IMG/VR virus record: IMGVR_UViG_3300046003_001999
Location: 1-30,803 of that record
DNA: 30,803 nucleotides
Strand: one strand, 5' to 3'
Origin: a virus
Below, piece by piece: positions 1 through 7,461 of the stretch. Below the pieces are notes generated by a model, which saw only the letters and a program-made list of their open reading frames with translations, was not told where the DNA came from and made no database searches. The first letter of the stretch is position 1. Every line of letters begins with the position of its first letter. A program made the position numbers and the translations under genes.

Positions 1-93
1 AGCATTAAAGTCAGAAGAAATTAAACTTGCTCAAGTAGATAGCGAAAAACGTATTTTAATGGGTGCGGTTTTAATTCCTGAAAAACCTATTTA
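1..93. repeat. Terminal overlap, copy 1
   Basis: Bases 1-93 match 30711-30803 with three substitutions, at window positions 4, 13 and 91. The protease reading frame continues across the join, so the window is a circular or circularly permuted genome cut inside that gene. All three substitutions are at third codon positions and synonymous (Ala, Ser, Ile), which suggests true strain variation rather than sequencing error. Confidence 0.9.
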
Positions 94-496
94 CAGAAAA
101 AATAAAGAAGATGAATATTATATCTATTTCTCAAAAGATACCGTAAACAAAGCAAGTCAATTATTCTTTAAAAATGGTAATCAAAACAATTGGACTTTAG
201 AACACAACAAAGAAATTAAAGGATTGACAGTTGTTGAAAGTTGGATTGTAGAAGATACGCAAAAAGATAAATCAGCAATTTACAATTTATCAGTTCCTGT
301 TGGTTCGTGGATGGCTTCGGTAAAAGTTGAAGATGACAATATTTGGAATGACTACGTTAAAACAGGAAAAGTAAAAGGGTTTTCTTTAGAAGGTTACTTC
401 GCTGACAAGTTAGAAGAAAAGAAACAATTATCTAAACAACCGAGTGTTATCGAACAAATAAAACAAATAATAAATAAATATGAAAACAAAAAGTAA
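2..496 (+). CDS. Prohead protease, XkdF-like (C-terminal part)
   Basis: Partial gene open from base 2; its N-terminus is at 30613-30803, and the joined protein is 197 residues. Resembles the XkdF-like phage peptidase family (S78_2 type), which cleaves the scaffold and capsid precursor during head maturation. Visible landmarks are the LEHN histidine segment after the first third, the VESWIVED strand, the PVGSW turn, and the GFSLEGYF segment whose serine is the likely nucleophile. Length fits the family. The next gene starts inside its last codons. The position before the scaffold-like and capsid genes supports the call. A start at 59 is possible on sequence alone but would discard conserved N-terminal residues that the other window end supplies. 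Confidence 0.85.
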   Translation, partial: ALKSEEIKLAQVDSEKRILMGAVLIPEKPIYRKNKEDEYYIYFSKDTVNKASQLFFKNGNQNNWTLEHNKEIKGLTVVESWIVEDTQKDKSAIYNLSVPVGSWMASVKVEDDNIWNDYVKTGKVKGFSLEGYFADKLEEKKQLSKQPSVIEQIKQIINKYENKK

Positions 497-668
497 AACA
501 AGTCCGAAAGGTGGTAAGCGTGGTTGTCTATGTGATGACAATACTTATAGTAAAGAATGTTGCAATGGTGATTTGCAAAATCAAGGCATTGGTAAAACCA
601 CAGGAGTAGATAACGTAACCATTACAGAAAATAACGGAGTAAGAGTAATAACAAGAGTAAACGGATAA
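480..668 (+). CDS. Small Cys-rich protein
   Basis: 62 residues, start ATG overlapping the protease end by 17 bases, so translation is probably coupled. The N-terminus is Lys-rich (five Lys in the first 13 residues) followed by a compact cysteine cluster (C16, C18, C27, C28) in a GCLCDDNTYSKECC context. This looks like a small metal-binding or disulfide motif that I associate with Bacteroidota phage head clusters, but no function is known to me. The C-terminal half is polar, with short beta-like repeats of Val and Thr. It may be a minor head protein or a protease accessory; both are guesses from position. Confidence 0.75.
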   Translation: MKTKSKTSPKGGKRGCLCDDNTYSKECCNGDLQNQGIGKTTGVDNVTITENNGVRVITRVNG

Positions 669-674
669 AAATAC

Positions 675-702
675 AACAACATTAAATAATTAGTGTTTTA
701 AT
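675..702 (+). promoter_or_regulatory. Putative late promoter, copy 1
   Basis: AACAA at 675-679 and GTGTTTTAAT at 693-702, separated by 13 bases; the scaffold-like gene starts at 719. The same two-part arrangement with the same spacing occurs at 2876, 22667 and 30574, each time just before a structural transcription unit. It does not match the TAnnTTTG host-type box seen before early genes. Confidence 0.65.
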
Positions 703-718
703 TTAAAATAATATTAAT

Positions 719-1267
719 ATGTCAAACGTACTAACAGAAATCAAAAGGCTTTTAGGGATGGAAATCCAATTAGAGCAAATGACTTTAGACAATGGGACTG
801 TTATCGAAGCGGAAATGTTCGAAGCAGGTCAACCAGTGTTTATTGTTAATGGTGAAGATAGAGTTGCCTTGCCAGTTGGCGAGTATATTCTTGATAACGA
901 AATGATTTTAGTTGTTGCAGTTGAGGGGGAAATTGCTGAAATCAAAGAAGCTGCACCTGCTGAAGAGGAAACTCCTGAAGTAGAAGTAGAAGTTGAACAA
1001 GCTGCTGAACCTACTGCACCTAAAAAAGTAATCGAATCAACTGTTAAAGAGTCGCATTTTTCAAAAGAAGATGTTGATGCTTTAAAGTCTGAAATCGAAG
1101 CATTGAAAACAGAATTAGCGTCTATGAAAGAAGTTAAAGAAGTAGAATTATCTGCACAACCTTTAACGCATAATCCTGATGCAAGACCAAACGTTGAAAA
1201 AATCTTATACTCACAAAATAGAGTATTGACAACTTTCGACAAAGTAATGAGTAAAATTGCTAACTAA
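719..1267 (+). CDS. Putative capsid scaffold protein
   Basis: 182 residues between the prohead protease and the major capsid gene, the usual scaffold position. The first ~75 residues look like a small beta-rich domain (ALPVGEYIL, MILVVAVEGEI). Residues ~75-105 are a low-complexity acidic Glu/Val/Ala/Pro stretch, and ~118-140 form a heptad-like coiled coil (DVDALKSEIEALKTELASMK). The C-terminus is basic and polar. Acidic linker plus coiled coil is typical of scaffolds, which are removed by the protease once the shell forms. I do not recognise a specific family. A capsid decoration protein is the alternative. A weak antisense reading frame over it is a shadow. Confidence 0.6.
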   Translation: MSNVLTEIKRLLGMEIQLEQMTLDNGTVIEAEMFEAGQPVFIVNGEDRVALPVGEYILDNEMILVVAVEGEIAEIKEAAPAEEETPEVEVEVEQAAEPTAPKKVIESTVKESHFSKEDVDALKSEIEALKTELASMKEVKEVELSAQPLTHNPDARPNVEKILYSQNRVLTTFDKVMSKIAN

Positions 1268-1285
1268 ATAAATTAATAAAAAAAA

Positions 1286-2218
1286 ATGGCTACTACAACA
1301 AGTATCACAACAACTTATGCAGGTGAGTTTTCAAAGAAATACATATCTGCTGCATTATTATCAGCACCTACTATCGACAATGGTGGGATTGAAGTAATGC
1401 CAAACGTAAAGTACAAATCAGTTATCCAACGTTTAGCAACGGATGGAATCGTTAAAAACGCTACTTGTGCTTTCGACCCAACTTCTACAATTACTTTAAC
1501 CGAAAGAGTTATTACTCCTGAGGAATTTCAAGTAAATTTAGAATTATGTAAAAAAGACCTTGCAAGTACATGGCAAAGTATTGAAATGGGAATGTCTGCT
1601 TTTTCAGATTTACCAAAATCATTTGCTGATTATTTAATCGGACACGTTTCAGCTAAAGTTGCTGAATCAATGGAGATTTCAATTTGGAGAGGTGCTAACG
1701 CTACTGCAGGTCAATTTGATGGATTTGTGCCTTTAGCTACTGCTGATGCAACTGTAGTTGATGTAGTAGGTACAACTGTTACTGCTTCAAACGTTATTGC
1801 TGAATTAGGAAAAGTAGTAGATGCTATTCCTGCTGCACTTTACGGAAAAGAAGATTTATACATCTACGTTTCTCAAAATGTTGCAAGAGCTTATGTTCGT
1901 GCTTTAGGCGGATTCGGAGCTTCAGGTTTAGGAGCAAACGGAACAAACGCACAAGGAACACAATGGTTCAACAATGGTTCATTATCTTTTGACGGAGTTA
2001 AATTATTCGTTGCAAACGGATTAGCTAATAACTATATGATGGCTGCTCAAAAATCAAACTTATACTTTGGTACAGGTTTACTAAATGATATGAATGAGGT
2101 AAGATTAATTGACCAAGCAGAAGTTACAGGAGCGCAAACTGTAAATGTAATTATGAGATTTACAGCAGGTGTTCAATATGGTATCGGTTCAGAAATCGTA
2201 TTATATACTCCAGCATAA
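1286..2218 (+). CDS. Major capsid protein
   Basis: 310 residues, placed 18 bases after the scaffold-like gene behind an A-rich leader. Composition and layout fit an HK97-fold shell protein: Thr-rich N-terminus, a long helix-rich segment around residues 95-135 (NLELCKKDLASTWQSIEMG, SFADYLIGHVSAKVAESME), then the SIWRG and FDGF turns, and a beta-rich C-terminal half with the YIYVSQNVARAYVRALGG segment. Codon use is regular and the gene is followed at once by a strong terminator, as expected for the most abundant structural transcript. Protease and scaffold-like neighbours support the call. Family-level homology was not tested. Confidence 0.85.
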   Translation: MATTTSITTTYAGEFSKKYISAALLSAPTIDNGGIEVMPNVKYKSVIQRLATDGIVKNATCAFDPTSTITLTERVITPEEFQVNLELCKKDLASTWQSIEMGMSAFSDLPKSFADYLIGHVSAKVAESMEISIWRGANATAGQFDGFVPLATADATVVDVVGTTVTASNVIAELGKVVDAIPAALYGKEDLYIYVSQNVARAYVRALGGFGASGLGANGTNAQGTQWFNNGSLSFDGVKLFVANGLANNYMMAAQKSNLYFGTGLLNDMNEVRLIDQAEVTGAQTVNVIMRFTAGVQYGIGSEIVLYTPA

Positions 2219-2235
2219 TTAATTTAATAACTAAT

Positions 2236-2269
2236 AAAAAAGGTGGTGCAATAAACACCGCCTTTTTTT
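2236..2269 (+). terminator. Intrinsic terminator after the capsid gene
   Basis: A-tract plus GGTGGTG at 2242-2248 pairs with CACCGCC at 2256-2262 (one G-T pair), 7-base loop, then seven T. The stem can extend through the A/T tract to 13 pairs. It lies between the capsid gene and the tail-tube candidate, with no recognisable promoter before the latter. Confidence 0.9.
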
Positions 2270-2287
2270 ATAAAACAAATATATACT

Positions 2288-2815
2288 ATGGCTTGTGATT
2301 TAACATACGGCAGAAAAGAAGTTTGTAAAGATTCAGTAGGTGGCTTAAAAGCGGTTTATTTCGTAAATTATGGCGATGCTACTGGATATACATACGACGT
2401 AACAAATACAGATGTAATTGATGCGGTTGCAGGTACTCCATCTGCATACAAATACGAGTTAAAAGGTGCTTCAACCTTTACTCAAAACGTGAATAGTTCA
2501 CGTGAAAATGGAACTACTTTTTGGGAACAAGTTTTAGAATTGACTTTCAAAAAATTAACTGTTAAAGACCATAAAGAATTAAAACTTATGGCTTATGGAA
2601 GACCGCAAGTTATCGTAGAAGATAACAATGGTAATTTCTTTTATGCAGGTTTAGAACACGGTTGCGATGTAACGGGTGGTACTATTGTAACGGGTGGTGC
2701 AATGGGCGATTTAAGTGGATATACTTTAACTTTAACAGGTCAAGAAAAAGCACCTGCTAACTTTATAGGAGATACTTTAACTGCTGCAGGTTTCACAATT
2801 GTATCAGGTACTTAA
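2288..2815 (+). CDS. Putative major tail tube or other abundant virion protein
   Basis: 175 residues, isolated between two intrinsic terminators. The sequence is beta-rich: GGLKAVYFVNYGDATGY, then YKYELKGASTFTQNV, FWEQVLELTFKKL, a helix DHKELKLMAYG, then VIVEDNNGNFFYAG and DLSGYTLTLTGQE. This pattern is like a Bacteroidota-phage structural protein family placed right after the capsid gene, for which a tail-tube role is plausible because no other tube candidate occurs in the tail operon. I see no promoter between it and the upstream terminator, so it may depend on read-through. A head decoration protein is an alternative. Confidence 0.6.
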   Translation: MACDLTYGRKEVCKDSVGGLKAVYFVNYGDATGYTYDVTNTDVIDAVAGTPSAYKYELKGASTFTQNVNSSRENGTTFWEQVLELTFKKLTVKDHKELKLMAYGRPQVIVEDNNGNFFYAGLEHGCDVTGGTIVTGGAMGDLSGYTLTLTGQEKAPANFIGDTLTAAGFTIVSGT

Positions 2816-2836
2816 TTTTTGAACACTAATATTTTT

Positions 2837-2868
2837 AAAAGCCACTTCTTATCGGAGTGGCTTTTTTT
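2837..2868 (+). terminator. Intrinsic terminator
   Basis: AAAAGCCACT at 2837-2846 pairs with AGTGGCTTTT starting at 2856, and seven T follow the stem. It closes the tail-tube unit; the next late promoter begins eight bases later. Confidence 0.9.
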
Positions 2869-2875
2869 GTTTAAA

Positions 2876-2903
2876 AACAATTTTACAAGAATTGTGTTTT
2901 AAT
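2876..2903 (+). promoter_or_regulatory. Putative late promoter, copy 2
   Basis: AACAA at 2876-2880, 13 bases, GTGTTTTAAT at 2894-2903. It sits directly between a terminator and the portal unit (ATG at 2917), exactly where a new promoter is needed. Confidence 0.7.
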
Positions 2904-2916
2904 ATAAATAACTATT

Positions 2917-3255
2917 ATGATTATTTTAAGAGAGCAAGAAACCGCACAAACATTAAACGCTATAATATATGGTAGCAATGCCGATACTATTGTTTTAAGA
3001 GATGAAGAAACAAATATTGAAACTGAAATTGAATGCGTATTTTCTATTTATAAATACTACGCAATTACTTCGGTTATTTTACCTATAAAAGAAAACAAAT
3101 ATTATACTTTAACTATTAAAGATTCAACAAGGAATGATAATGTAGTTTATAGAGATAAAATTTTTTGTACAAATCAAAATTTACAAAGGTATAGCATAAA
3201 CAAAGATGCTTACGTTGAACATAGAACAACAAACGAATATAAAATATTTGAATAA
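2917..3255 (+). CDS. Hypothetical protein before the portal
   Basis: 112 residues, first gene of the portal unit, ending two bases before the portal ATG. It appears all-beta: alternating hydrophobic strands (NAIIYGSNADTIVLRDEE, EIECVFSIYKYYAITSVIL, YYTLTIKDS) and no cysteine pairs, signal peptide or membrane segment. I do not recognise the family. The fold-like pattern and position suggest a small virion or neck protein. The start is set by the only ATG after the promoter motif. Confidence 0.7.
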   Translation: MIILREQETAQTLNAIIYGSNADTIVLRDEETNIETEIECVFSIYKYYAITSVILPIKENKYYTLTIKDSTRNDNVVYRDKIFCTNQNLQRYSINKDAYVEHRTTNEYKIFE

Positions 3256-3257
3256 TT

Positions 3258-5033
3258 ATGTATGTATTAAATTTAAGTGCTTATACAAGTCCGCAAATTA
3301 ATGAAAGTAAAAAAGGTGATTTTGTGGAATATGGAGCAGATAATAACTACTTTCAATTTTTAATTGATAGATATTTATATAGCACAACAAATAACGCTAT
3401 TATTACTGGTTGTAGTAATATGATTTACGGAAAAGGTATTAGTGCTTTAGACGCTAATAAAAAGCCTGATGAGTACGCTAAAATGATTTCTATTATAAAG
3501 CCAAACGCATTAAAGAAAGTGGCTTTAGAACGTAAACTTTTAGGAATGGCTGCTATGCAAGTTGTTTATGAAAAAGGCGAAGTAAAATTTATTGAACATT
3601 TTCCAATGCATACTTTACGTGCTGAAAAATGCAACGATAAAGGAGAAATAGAAGCTTGGTATTATCACCCTGATTGGGCAAATAAAAAACCAAGCGATGA
3701 ATTAAAAAGAATTCCTGCTTTTGGTTTTGGTAATAAAAAAGAAGTTGAACTTTATATCATAAGACCATATATAAGCGGTTACCATTATTATACACCGATT
3801 GATTATTCGGGTGCTTTACCTTATGCAAAGTTAGAAGAAGAAATTTCTGATTACTTAATTAACGATGTAATGAATGGTTTTAGTGGTACTAAAGTTGTAA
3901 ACTTTAATAATAATATACCGCCTGAAGAAAAAAGAGAAGAAATATCTGCCGATGTAAAAAGAAAATTAACAGGTGCTAAAGGGCAAAAGGTAATTGTATC
4001 GTTTAATAGTAGCAAAGAAAATGCAACAGAAGTTATTGATATTCCATTAAATGATGCACCGCAACATTATGAGTATTTAGCAAAAGAATGTTTTGAAAAA
4101 TTAGTTGTAGGGCATAGAGTTACTTCACCAATGCTTTTAGGAGTTCGTGATACAGGCGGTGGATTTTCAAACAATGCAGATGAAATTAAAACTGCAACTT
4201 TATTATATGATAATTTAGTAATCAAACCTTATCAAATTGAAATTATTGAAGCTTTAGATACTGTTTTAGCGGTTAACAATATCAAATTAAAATTATACTT
4301 TAAAACGATACAACCTTTAGAGTTTACAGATTTAGAAAATGCACAAACAGCGGAGCAAGTAGCGGAAGAAACAGGAGTTACTTTGTCGGCACACACACAC
4401 CCTGATTTAGCAGATGCATTAATTGACAAAGGCGAAGTTTTAAGTGATGAATGGCACTTAATAGATGAAAACGAAGTTGATTATGAACTTGAAGATGAAT
4501 TAGATTCTGAAATTGAAAAGCTAAATAAGAAAAAAGAACAAAGTTTATTTTCTAAAATAGTAAATTTAGTAAGTACAGGAACTGCAAAACCGAGAACAAA
4601 ATCAGAAGATGACAAAGAAATTGACGGAGTTAACTTTATTACTCGATATGTTTATAGTGGCGATACAAAAGGCGAAAGAGATTTTTGTAATAAAATGATA
4701 AGTGCTGAAAAAGTATATAGAAAAGAAGATATTTTAGCAATGGATGACTTATCAGTTAACGCTGGATTCGGTAAAAATGGTGCTGATACTTATTCTATAT
4801 GGTTATACAAAGGCGGGGCAAGATGCAATCATAAATGGCTTCGTAGAACTTATGCAAGTTTTGACACTAAAATAGACCCTACAAATCCAAACGCAAAACC
4901 TTTATCTATTGCAAAAGCTGAAAAGTATGGTTATCGTTTAAGAAATCCAAAAGAGGTTGCAATGAAACCTAAAGATATGCCATACAAAGGTTATACTAAA
5001 GAGTATTGGGAAAAAAAAGGATTTAAAAACTAA
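3258..5033 (+). CDS. Portal protein with extra C-terminal domain
   Basis: 591 residues. The first ~370 look like a phage portal: early GDFVEYG, the NMIYGKGISAL segment, a beta-rich wing (LYIIRPYISGYHYYTPIDY), a helix of conserved acids (KLEEEISDYLINDVMNGFSGT), GQKVIVSFNSS, and SPMLLGVRDTGGGFSNNADEI. The portal forms the dodecameric DNA channel at one capsid vertex. An acidic linker (DYELEDELDSEIEKL, ~410-430) leads to a separate domain at ~458-591 with ERDFCNKMISAEKVYRKEDI and the GGARCNHKWLRR segment. That domain is not part of a basic portal and is recalled from Bacteroidota phages. A short antisense frame inside it is a shadow. Confidence 0.85.
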   Translation: MYVLNLSAYTSPQINESKKGDFVEYGADNNYFQFLIDRYLYSTTNNAIITGCSNMIYGKGISALDANKKPDEYAKMISIIKPNALKKVALERKLLGMAAMQVVYEKGEVKFIEHFPMHTLRAEKCNDKGEIEAWYYHPDWANKKPSDELKRIPAFGFGNKKEVELYIIRPYISGYHYYTPIDYSGALPYAKLEEEISDYLINDVMNGFSGTKVVNFNNNIPPEEKREEISADVKRKLTGAKGQKVIVSFNSSKENATEVIDIPLNDAPQHYEYLAKECFEKLVVGHRVTSPMLLGVRDTGGGFSNNADEIKTATLLYDNLVIKPYQIEIIEALDTVLAVNNIKLKLYFKTIQPLEFTDLENAQTAEQVAEETGVTLSAHTHPDLADALIDKGEVLSDEWHLIDENEVDYELEDELDSEIEKLNKKKEQSLFSKIVNLVSTGTAKPRTKSEDDKEIDGVNFITRYVYSGDTKGERDFCNKMISAEKVYRKEDILAMDDLSVNAGFGKNGADTYSIWLYKGGARCNHKWLRRTYASFDTKIDPTNPNAKPLSIAKAEKYGYRLRNPKEVAMKPKDMPYKGYTKEYWEKKGFKN

Positions 5034-5040
5034 TTAAGCT

Positions 5041-5553
5041 ATGGCATACGCATTATTAATAAGCACAGAGGATGTAAAGAAATTTACTATTACAAATGGT
5101 AATTTAGATGCTGACGATTTTATCGAATACATAAAAATTAGTCAAGATATAACTATACAAAACTATTTAGGTACTAAACTTTACGAAAAGTTACAAGAAT
5201 TGATTTTAAACGACGAAATAAATAACAATGAGTATTTAGCTTATAAAACTTTATTAACGACTTATATCAAACCTATGCTTATTCATTGGGCTATGGTTTA
5301 TTATTTGCCTTTCGCAGCATATACTTTAAGTAATAAAGGTTTGTTTAAGCATACTTCTGAAAACTCTACAAACGTAGAAAAAGCCGAAGTAGATTTTTTA
5401 GTTGAAAAAGAAAGGGATATTGCAGAAAGTTATACTCAAAGATTTATAGATTTTATGTGTTTTAATCAAAATACGTATCCTGAATATAATTCAAATTCAA
5501 ACGATGACGTTAACCCAGATACAAATAATTTTTATGGTGGCTGGCAGATATAA
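5041..5553 (+). CDS. Head-tail connector-like protein (DUF6712 type)
   Basis: 170 residues following the portal after 7 bases. The N-terminal half carries the pattern I associate with the DUF6712 family of Bacteroidota phages: DDFIEYIKISQDITIQNYLGTKLYEKLQELI, then an aromatic helix IKPMLIHWAMVYYLPFAAYTLSNKGLF. The tail is Asn/Asp-rich and probably flexible. Location after the portal and helical content suggest an adaptor ring between portal and tail. Function is inferred from position and family memory. Confidence 0.65.
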   Translation: MAYALLISTEDVKKFTITNGNLDADDFIEYIKISQDITIQNYLGTKLYEKLQELILNDEINNNEYLAYKTLLTTYIKPMLIHWAMVYYLPFAAYTLSNKGLFKHTSENSTNVEKAEVDFLVEKERDIAESYTQRFIDFMCFNQNTYPEYNSNSNDDVNPDTNNFYGGWQI

Positions 5554-5557
5554 TAAA

Positions 5558-5613
5558 CCAAAAGTTGAAAATTTTAAAAAGCTAAATTTATATTTGGCCA
5601 AAGTTGAACAATT
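5558..5613 (+). repeat. Imperfect direct repeat before the fibre-like gene
   Basis: CCAAAAGTTGAAAATTTTAA beginning at 5559 and a close copy, CCAAAGTTGAACAATTAAAA, beginning at 5598, about 39 bases apart. They flank the -7 box and the first copy carries the proposed -33 TTG. It could be a protein-binding site or a chance duplication. Confidence 0.4.
5565..5596 (+). promoter_or_regulatory. Host-type promoter candidate
   Basis: TTG at 5565-5567, 21 bases, TATATTTG at 5589-5596, matching the Bacteroidota pattern TTTG...TAnnTTTG. The fibre-like gene starts at 5628. It may give this gene expression separate from the late promoters. Confidence 0.5.
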
Positions 5614-5627
5614 AAAAAAGATACAAA

Positions 5628-6506
5628 ATGAGCGATTGGGGACAAGGAGCGAAAAATAATAATATAGGTTGGGGGCAAGGAGCAGTTAATAATAATATTA
5701 GTTGGGGTTCTGTTCACGCTAATAGTTGGGCAGGTGATACTAATATAGTTGGTTTTGCTTATGATGCAGATTATCAAGCTGTATTAGATAGAGCTGTTGC
5801 ACTTGGTTATACTTTACCAAATGATGCACAACAAATTGTACAAAATCAGTTAGTTTTAGATTTAAAAGCAGGCGGTGTTTGGTCTGAACTTGATGTTTTT
5901 TATGTTTTTGCAACTGGTACAGGTGCTACAAATACATTTGCTTCATTGAATTGGAAAGCTCCCACATCATATCAAGCTACATTAAACAATCCATTAGCTT
6001 TTGCCACAAACAATGGATTGACAGCTTCAAGCACAGGGAACGTTTCAACCAACTTTATTCCTTCAACTAATGGGGTAAAATATATATTAAATAATGCGAG
6101 TAGGTTTGCTTGGGTACACACTGCTGGTACAGGAACTATCGATGGTGTGGGTGGTAGTGCAGCGAATAGATTTACTTTTGATGGAACTATACCGCAAAAT
6201 ATCAACAACGGAACAACAAGTAATGCTATTGGTGCTTTATCAGGAACAGGTTTGAAATCAATTAACAGACCAGCTAATAACCAAATAAGAGTCTTTCAAA
6301 ATACAAATTTAAGTGTAAGTGGAACTAGTAATAGTTCAGCATTAACTACAACACCTCAATTAGTTTTTAGGTCATTAGGAGCTTACGCAACTCATACAAT
6401 TTCTGTTTATGGTATGGGTGCTTCTTTAGTTACAGCAGGAGGAAATGCAACTTTGAACACAAATTTATACAATGCAATTAATACTTATATGACAAATTTA
6501 GTTTAA
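5628..6506 (+). CDS. Putative tail fibre or receptor-binding structural protein
   Basis: 292 residues. The N-terminus has a repeat built on WGQGA-NNNI-WG (three WG units within 27 residues), a pattern used in Bacteroidota phage structural proteins. The rest is Asn/Thr/Ser/Gly-rich, with low charge and predicted beta character, typical of fibres and exposed adhesins. Residues ~42-85 contain a helix (YQAVLDRAVALGYTLPN) and QLVLDLKAGGVWSELDVFYV. The Leu-rich C-terminal end resembles an assembly segment. Gene-specific promoter candidate and direct repeat lie upstream. Receptor binding is inferred from composition and is not shown. Confidence 0.5.
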   Translation: MSDWGQGAKNNNIGWGQGAVNNNISWGSVHANSWAGDTNIVGFAYDADYQAVLDRAVALGYTLPNDAQQIVQNQLVLDLKAGGVWSELDVFYVFATGTGATNTFASLNWKAPTSYQATLNNPLAFATNNGLTASSTGNVSTNFIPSTNGVKYILNNASRFAWVHTAGTGTIDGVGGSAANRFTFDGTIPQNINNGTTSNAIGALSGTGLKSINRPANNQIRVFQNTNLSVSGTSNSSALTTTPQLVFRSLGAYATHTISVYGMGASLVTAGGNATLNTNLYNAINTYMTNLV

Positions 6507-6507
6507 T

Positions 6508-6711
6508 ATGATAGTTTTACATCCAAATATAGAACAATACAATGCTTTAAATGGGTATACAAATGGCGTTTGCCGATTAGAGTTTGTAAAAGATGGAGCA
6601 AATAAATGGTATATCGGTCTTGATGCACTTACATACGAACCATTTCAGCCAATCCATAACCAATTAAATGAGTTAGAAAGGATTGAATATACACCTTGTA
6701 TAGATGAGTAG
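6508..6711 (+). CDS. Hypothetical small protein
   Basis: 67 residues starting one base after the fibre-like gene stop. Soluble, with aromatic residues (YNALNGYTNG, NKWYIGLDAL) and a C-terminal acidic end. The family is not recognised by name, but small proteins like this often follow fibre genes as chaperones or attachments. It overlaps the start of the next membrane protein by 8 bases. Confidence 0.65.
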   Translation: MIVLHPNIEQYNALNGYTNGVCRLEFVKDGANKWYIGLDALTYEPFQPIHNQLNELERIEYTPCIDE

Positions 6712-6904
6712 AAAAGAAAAAATAGACTTATTCCTATCAAAATGGGTAAGTAGAAAATTGACTGTTTTCGTGGTGGCTTCTGTTGGTTTATTTAGCGGAG
6801 TTATTACGTCAACGGATTGGGTAATTATTGGAACTTCTTACATAACTATTGAAGGGGTTACTACTATTGTTGAACGCTTAATGAAAACAAAAAATGTCAA
6901 TTAA
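6704..6904 (+). CDS. Holin-like small membrane protein
   Basis: 66 residues with a basic N-terminus (SRKEKIDLFLSKWVSRK), a hydrophobic segment ~18-36 (LTVFVVASVGLFSGVI) and a second weaker one ~40-55 (VIIGTSYITIEGVTTI), ending in basic residues. Size and topology fit a holin, which would permeabilise the inner membrane at lysis. The endolysin gene follows after one more small membrane gene. Holins are too variable to assign by family here, so the role rests on context. Confidence 0.65.
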   Translation: MSRKEKIDLFLSKWVSRKLTVFVVASVGLFSGVITSTDWVIIGTSYITIEGVTTIVERLMKTKNVN

Positions 6905-7073
6905 CGATTTAAGATTATACTCATTGAATACACTTACAATGGCAATTAGCTTTTCAAATGTAGAGGCTACTTTAAAAATATTATTATTATGTGTTTCTAT
7001 TGTTTACACAATAATGAAAACTATTGAATTAATTAAAAATAAAAAAGATGGCAAAGATAACAAAGAACTTTAG
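6894..7073 (+). CDS. Second small membrane protein of the lysis cassette
   Basis: 59 residues. It overlaps the holin-like gene by 11 bases and the endolysin start by 26 bases, so all three are translationally linked. A hydrophobic segment at residues ~27-42 (LKILLLCVSIVYTIMK) is followed by a strongly basic tail (KNKKDGKDNK). The topology fits an antiholin, a second holin or a regulator. No cysteine or charge pattern distinguishes these. The tight overlaps make it a real gene despite its small size. Confidence 0.7.
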   Translation: MSINDLRLYSLNTLTMAISFSNVEATLKILLLCVSIVYTIMKTIELIKNKKDGKDNKEL

Positions 7074-7425
7074 TTTAGAAGAATTTAAGTGTAAAGATGG
7101 TTCAGATATTCCAAATACTGCACTTTTAAATATTGTTGAACTTGCACGCAATTTAGAAGTATTAAGAACTGCAATAAATAAACCTATTACAATTACAAGC
7201 GGTTATAGAAGTCCTAAATACAATGCTAAATTACCTGGAGCTGTTAAAGATAGCCAACATTTAAGAGGTACAGCTGCTGATATTAAAGTAGCAGGAATGA
7301 CACCTAAAGAAGTGGCTTTAGTTATTGAAGGACTTATTGAAAGTGGTAAAATGAAAGAGGGCGGTGTAGGTGTTTACCCTACGTTTACGCATTACGACCA
7401 TAGAGGAAGAAAAGCACGTTGGTAA
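7048..7425 (+). CDS. Endolysin, M15-type peptidase
   Basis: 125 residues, one domain of the Peptidase_M15_3 kind (zinc-dependent peptidoglycan peptidase). Seen in sequence: the SGYRSPKYN signature at 51-59, first zinc ligands in QHLRGTAAD (H71, D78), and the C-terminal THYDHRGRKARW segment supplying H115 and the D117 neighbour. This architecture cuts peptide cross-links of peptidoglycan at lysis. There is no signal peptide, so export would need the holin. It overlaps the upstream membrane gene by 26 bases. A very GC-rich small hairpin covers its stop codon. Confidence 0.9.
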   Translation: MAKITKNFSLEEFKCKDGSDIPNTALLNIVELARNLEVLRTAINKPITITSGYRSPKYNAKLPGAVKDSQHLRGTAADIKVAGMTPKEVALVIEGLIESGKMKEGGVGVYPTFTHYDHRGRKARW

Positions 7426-7441
7426 CGGCGATTATCGCCGT
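7425..7441. other. Short perfect hairpin at the endolysin stop
   Basis: ACGGCGA at 7425-7431 and TCGCCGT at 7435-7441, 3-base loop, overlapping the last base of the TAA stop. No T-tract follows, so it is not a canonical terminator on the plus strand. It could protect the 3' end of the lysis mRNA. Confidence 0.6.
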
Positions 7442-7461
7442 AAATGATTGTAATTATAAAC

